38,314 nt of DNA from Cyclobacteriaceae bacterium HetDA_MAG_MS6 (GTDB lineage Bacteria; Bacteroidota; Bacteroidia; Cytophagales; Cyclobacteriaceae), in contig JAHCMJ010000007.1 in NCBI GenBank assembly GCA_019192485.1, positions 1 to 38,314 of the forward strand, read 5' to 3'. This document shows positions 35,203 through 38,314 of this stretch, in pieces. How positions within the stretch are numbered: position 1 is the stretch's first letter; every line of letters begins with the position of its first letter. The notes under the pieces are model-generated. The model was given only the letters and a program-made list of their open reading frames with translations. It was not told the origin of the DNA and ran no database searches. Made by a program: the position numbers and the translations under genes.

Positions 35203-35718
35203 ATGAAAATTGGAAATTTAATCTTACTGCTTGTTGCCGTGATGGCAACCGGAAGCATTAGCACAACTTATGCACAGAATTCTGATGCAAAAAAAACCTA
35301 TACAAAGGTAGTTGACGCTTCAGCGGATAATGTATGGTCAGTATTGAGAAAAATGGATCAGATTGACAAATACTCGCAGAATGTTGCACGTGTTGAATGG
35401 TCCGGAAATATGGGTGTCGGTGGGTCCAGAAAGTGTTTTGCCCCTGATGGTCAGGGTTATTTCAAAGAAAATATAGTGGCTTATGATGATACCAATAGAA
35501 CCTTCAGCTACTCTGTCGTAGAGGGTGTTCCGGTAAAGGGAATGGTTAACTCATGGAAAGTTGTGGACCTTGGATATATGAAATCAATGGTGGTATGGAC
35601 TACAAACTATGATGAGTTTATAGAAAACCCTCAAATGACATTCGACCAGTTCATGGGTTTCATCGACTCCTCGCTCAATGAGTTTGTTGGAAATGTGGTG
35701 GCTGAGGCCAAAATGTGA
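35203..35718 (+). CDS. SRPBCC (START-fold) protein 3, exported
   Basis: The 171-residue protein has a signal peptide (about 1-25, ending TTYAQ). An SRPBCC domain follows, with YTKVVDASADNVWSVLRKMD, GVGGSRKCFAPDGQGY and a closing helix (QFMGFIDSSLNEFVGNVV). It starts 26 bases after the AhpD-like gene. A hairpin with a T-rich tract follows its stop (35730-35765), so transcription may partly end here. Ligand unknown. Confidence 0.84.
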   Translation: MKIGNLILLLVAVMATGSISTTYAQNSDAKKTYTKVVDASADNVWSVLRKMDQIDKYSQNVARVEWSGNMGVGGSRKCFAPDGQGYFKENIVAYDDTNRTFSYSVVEGVPVKGMVNSWKVVDLGYMKSMVVWTTNYDEFIENPQMTFDQFMGFIDSSLNEFVGNVVAEAKM

Positions 35719-35729
35719 GGTAGTTTTTA

Positions 35730-35765
35730 AAGTGTGGTGGTAGTGGCTGCCACACTTATTTTATT
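35730..35765 (+). terminator. Probable terminator or attenuator within the SRPBCC cluster
   Basis: The stem AAGTGTGG (35730-35737) / CCACACTT (35750-35757) with a 12-base loop is followed by ATTTTATT. It lies 11 bases after the third SRPBCC gene and 20 bases before the fourth. It could lower expression of the fourth gene or end the operon. Confidence 0.65.
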
Positions 35766-35785
35766 AATGCATTCAAAGATTATCT

Positions 35786-36367
35786 ATGAAAAAAAGAATA
35801 TTACTTGGATCTATCGTCACGCTTGCCTTGCTGGCTATCATTGGGTTCATTGCTCAGTACAGATCGAATCAATCATTCGTTCATATAGAAGGTGAAATAC
35901 TTATACCAAGACCCGTAGCGGACGTTTGGACTTATATAGCTACGGATTTTGACAAGATTCAAGACTATTCAGCAGGAGTAAAGAAGTCATATTATACTAA
36001 TGGTCACTATCAGGCAGTAGTAGGGGCTGAGCGAAATTGTGAGGTCTTTCCGGAAGGCTATATTACCGAGCAAATAACCGAATTCGATGTAAATAATCGA
36101 ATGCTAGCGTTCGAGGTTAAAGCTGGTGATTTGCCCATTGATATTGCTGTTGGAACCTGGGAGCTATATGAAGTTGAGGGAGGAACAAGAGTTGTTGAGA
36201 AAGTTGATTTCAGAATGAAATACTTCTTTATGAATGGACCGGCAGAAAAGAATTTTCAGGAGGGTATTAATCAGAATCTTGCCGGATTAAAGAATCTGGT
36301 TCTAAATGGGACGTCTGCCACACCTGATAACATATCTTCTATCATGTCCGAGTATTGGGAACAATAA
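35786..36367 (+). CDS. SRPBCC (START-fold) protein 4, membrane-anchored or exported
   Basis: The 193-residue protein has an N-terminal hydrophobic helix (about 4-24, ILLGSIVTLALLAIIGFIAQ) without a clear cleavage site, so it is probably a membrane anchor. The SRPBCC domain has VHIEGEILIPRPVADVWTYI, VVGAERNCEVFPEGYI and a terminal helix (NFQEGINQNLAGLKNLVLNG). It is most similar in layout to SRPBCC protein 2. It lies after a terminator-like hairpin, and no ECF-type signal is visible in its leader. Confidence 0.84.
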   Translation: MKKRILLGSIVTLALLAIIGFIAQYRSNQSFVHIEGEILIPRPVADVWTYIATDFDKIQDYSAGVKKSYYTNGHYQAVVGAERNCEVFPEGYITEQITEFDVNNRMLAFEVKAGDLPIDIAVGTWELYEVEGGTRVVEKVDFRMKYFFMNGPAEKNFQEGINQNLAGLKNLVLNGTSATPDNISSIMSEYWEQ

Positions 36368-36383
36368 GGCTAAAATTGATCGC

Positions 36384-36759
36384 ATGACTAAATCCTATCC
36401 TGTTTCTCGGCTGCATCAGAGGCTTCAAGTTTTTGTAGAACATGTAAAATTGGCTGATTCCGAGGACGTATGGTGGCTCAATGATAAGACATACGCTACC
36501 GCCAAACCTTAGATATATTGTACCTAAGAAGAACGTAGTTCAGGATTTTATACTGTCTTCGGAATTTCGAAAGAATGAAAGTCCTATCTCATCACTTCGC
36601 TTATCAGTAAAGTATCCATACCGAATTGAAATTGAAGAAGTTGGATGGCTTTATAAGGGGTTGTTGCATGGAAGCAATGAACTTGGCGAAATGATTGCTT
36701 TCAATCCAGCTGAAGTGAGCTTTAGATTAGACCCCATTAAGAATGGATCTAAAGTCTAA
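36384..36759 (+). pseudogene. Two overlapping short frames, perhaps one broken gene
   Basis: ATG at 36384 opens 42 codons (MTKSYPVSRLHQRLQVFVEH...) ending at 36512. ATG at 36481 in another frame opens 92 codons (MIRHTLPPNLRYIVPKKNVV...) ending at 36759. The second frame looks more protein-like, with VKYPYRIEIEEVGWLYKGLL. They may be one frameshifted gene or a small intact gene with a spurious overlap. No family was recognised. Confidence 0.35.
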
Positions 36760-36835
36760 AGAGGTAATTATTCTCTTACTCTGCTGTTCGGTTTTCAAGT
36801 GCTGAATTGTAGTCTAAGATTTATTTTGGTTTACA

Positions 36836-37351
36836 CTAGTTCTGATACTCTATTTTAAGAATTTTCCATACAAAATCACCCATTTTGGTTTTAACTATTG
36901 CTTCATCTCCAACAGTTTTATCAAGAAGCGCTTTAGCCATTGGGGAGTCCATAGAGATATAATTTTTATTACCGATAAGCTCTTCGTAACCTACAATTCG
37001 AAATCGTTTTTGAAGACCTTTCTCTTCATTTTTAATTTCTACCCATGCTCCAAACATCACTTTTCCTTCTTGATTGGGGTGATAGTTAATGACTTTAAAG
37101 TCATCAATACACTTGCGTAAATAGCGAAGGCGCTTATCAATCTCTCGCAGACGTTTTTTGTTGTAGTGGTAATCGGCATTTTCTGAACGATCTCCCAAAC
37201 TTGCAGCCCATGCCACCTTAGCGGTAACGTCTGGACGTTCTACTCGCCACAAGTGATCATGTTCTTCCCTTAATTTTTCGAGGCCTTCGGGAGTGATCAT
37301 TTGCGAGCGATTGAGTTTTGGTAGCGTTGATTCAGGGATTTTTCGCCTCAT
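36836..37351 (-). CDS. greB: GreA/GreB-family transcript cleavage factor
   Basis: The 171-residue protein fits GreB better than GreA in length and in its basic N-terminal extension (MRRKIPESTLPKLNRSQMIT). The coiled-coil tip has LGDRSENADYHYNKK with acidic residues D54 and E57, which activate transcript cleavage in RNA polymerase. The C-terminal FKBP-like domain has MDSPMAKALLDKTVGDEA. It is a minus-strand single gene facing the cluster before it. The symbol is by family; GreA or a Gre-like paralogue cannot be fully excluded. Confidence 0.88.
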   Translation of the reverse strand: MRRKIPESTLPKLNRSQMITPEGLEKLREEHDHLWRVERPDVTAKVAWAASLGDRSENADYHYNKKRLREIDKRLRYLRKCIDDFKVINYHPNQEGKVMFGAWVEIKNEEKGLQKRFRIVGYEELIGNKNYISMDSPMAKALLDKTVGDEAIVKTKMGDFVWKILKIEYQN

Positions 37352-37384
37352 AAGTAGATCTTATTTTGAAAACCTTCGCAAGGT

Positions 37385-37503
37385 AATATAATGATGTATT
37401 ATATAACAACCCAGCTAGAAGCACTACACCAAAAAAACATCAATCAGAAACGTGCACGTCAAAGTCCAGCTCTGCTGGTTAACATAATATCATTATATAA
37501 TCT
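37385..37503. repeat. Imperfect A/T-rich inverted repeat, MITE-like
   Basis: The left arm (37385-37419, ATATAATGATGTATTATATA then CCAGCTAGA) and the right arm (37471-37503, TCTGCTGG then ATCATTATATAAT) are imperfect inverted copies around about 50 bases. A third related A/T palindrome, GTTATATAATTTATATTATG, is at 37553-37572. No gene lies inside. It could be a small non-autonomous element or a folded promoter region of the greB gene. Confidence 0.45.
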
Positions 37504-37590
37504 AAGCTGACAGATATTCGTCAAACAGCATAGCAGTAATAAATAACAACTTTGTTATATAATTTATATTATGTTAAGTAAACGATTATC

Positions 37591-37629
37591 AATAAAAAAG
37601 GCCAAACTGTTAAGAATGGCCTCTTTATT
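37591..37629 (-). terminator. Terminator of the minus-strand gene at 37645
   Basis: The stem AGGCCA (37599-37604) / TGGCCT (37617-37622), extended by A-T pairs on both sides, has a T run after it when read on the minus strand. It lies just past the stop codon at 37645. The A/T flanks would also allow some function on the plus strand. Confidence 0.75.
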
Positions 37630-37644
37630 TATCACCTGTACTGC

Positions 37645-38070
37645 TTATTCTACTTTTACTAATTCGTCAGAGTTATTTGCTAGTGGCAAATCTTTTACTC
37701 CTTCTGCAATATATGCATGCAACATCTTCTTCTCTACCTGCGTCAGTTTCTTCCATATTTGCGTCAATCTACCAATTCCAGGATAGACTTTGGCTCCATT
37801 CATCTCATCTTCTACTCTGTCCAGAAAGTTGTGATAACTGAAATCTTCAAAAAAAGACTTAGTATGAATCAGCTCATCCAGCTCTATAATCTTCTCCGCT
37901 ACTGATTTCAAGATTGGGCTTATCTCGCTTCTAAGGGGTCTGGTTACCTTTATTCGGTACTCAAGTTTCTCAGGGTCTAGCTGAATCTTTTCTACGAGTT
38001 CATAATCTCCTTCGAGCTTCTTCCACATGGCTTTAAGCTCGTCCATACTTGTTGAATAAATGCTGATCAT
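37645..38070 (-). CDS. Helical protein of unknown function
   Basis: The 141-residue soluble protein (133 residues from the second ATG, MDELKAMWKK) is rich in Lys, Glu and Leu with long predicted helices. It includes SEISPILKSVAEKIIELDEL and GRLTQIWKKLTQVEKKM. There is no signal peptide or membrane segment. No family was recognised. A good terminator follows its stop. Confidence 0.6.
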   Translation of the reverse strand: MISIYSTSMDELKAMWKKLEGDYELVEKIQLDPEKLEYRIKVTRPLRSEISPILKSVAEKIIELDELIHTKSFFEDFSYHNFLDRVEDEMNGAKVYPGIGRLTQIWKKLTQVEKKMLHAYIAEGVKDLPLANNSDELVKVE

Positions 38071-38314
38071 CTGGTCGGTCGTTTGCTGGTGTACGTTTTG
38101 GTTATTAAAAGAGTCTTTTTTACGTTTATTATGAAACTAAACTCTACAATATCCGGGTCTTTTACATCCTGTAGTGGTTGGACAGGAAAAAAACACGTGT
38201 GAACAAGTCACCTCGGTTTACCGAACCATGTCTAATAAAGGCCTACCGCAAAGACGGCGTCATTGGTAAAAAAGCAGGACGCTCTATAGGTTTGACGTGC
38301 TGATGAATATAGTC

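Noticed and set aside
38199-38303. 34-codon GTG frame (MNKSPRFTEPCLIKAYRKDG...)
   Set aside because: It looks somewhat protein-like but is too short, lies near the window end and has no recognisable family. It could be a piece of a decayed gene.

Overview
The window looks like chromosomal DNA of a marine-type Bacteroidota, most likely Cytophagales or a relative. The evidence is gene content: a one-piece hybrid histidine kinase/AraC regulator with a 7TMR-DISM sensor, DUF5916 and TonB_C proteins, a LytTR remnant, ABC-2/DUF3526 permeases, and mostly weak Shine-Dalgarno signals with several GTG/TTG starts. No rRNA, tRNA or CRISPR array was seen.

Left part (1-9.7 kb): a minus-strand coiled-coil protein, then a gene-poor stretch with a striking 21-bp-periodic TTTCCCC array (1121-1447). 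A type I restriction-modification operon follows: XRE regulator, hsdM, hsdS, a DUF559 nuclease gene, hsdR. The DUF559 gene lies between two inverted copies of a C/G-rich palindrome, so it looks like a mobile cassette that landed in the operon. Small and broken frames follow hsdR.

Middle left (9.7-14.1 kb): a hybrid two-component regulator on the minus strand faces away from a small TonB_C secreted protein, with a 12-bp-arm dyad between them. Next come a tiny coupled ORF, a small secreted Cys protein and a probable frameshifted gene.

Centre (14.1-27.5 kb): a probable zinc-starvation region. Three 15-bp palindromes of Fur-family 7-1-7 form (consensus TGCAACA-N-TGTTGCA) sit before three transcription units. 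Unit 1 is a roughly 10-kb operon: Cys/His membrane protein, ABC ATPase, two ABC-2 permeases, CFFCG-motif protein, frameshifted His-rich lipoprotein, COG0523 GTPase, DUF1826, second COG0523 GTPase, DUF5916. Unit 2 has a Dcd-type dCTP deaminase, a second DUF1826 and YidD, divergent from a second CFFCG protein. Unit 3 has a MerC-domain membrane protein and a small partner. A third COG0523 gene survives only as a 25-codon fragment with a ruined P-loop. The likely logic is import, metallochaperone delivery and zinc sparing when zinc is scarce. Zur is inferred; the regulator gene is not in the window.

Right part (27.8-38.3 kb): an LCIB-type carbonic anhydrase is divergent from a carotenoid oxygenase family protein. 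A secreted protein of unknown function follows. Then comes an ECF sigma factor with a Cys-rich C-terminal tail, followed by a terminator and a cluster of four SRPBCC (START-fold) proteins plus an AhpD-like protein. The sigma gene and the cluster carry the same bipartite promoter-like signal, TGTAACACC-N11-TGYATCYA. That points to an autoregulated sigma factor driving a lipid or hydrophobic-ligand handling system that I do not recognise as described. The end holds a GreA/GreB factor, an A/T-rich imperfect inverted repeat and a protein of unknown function.
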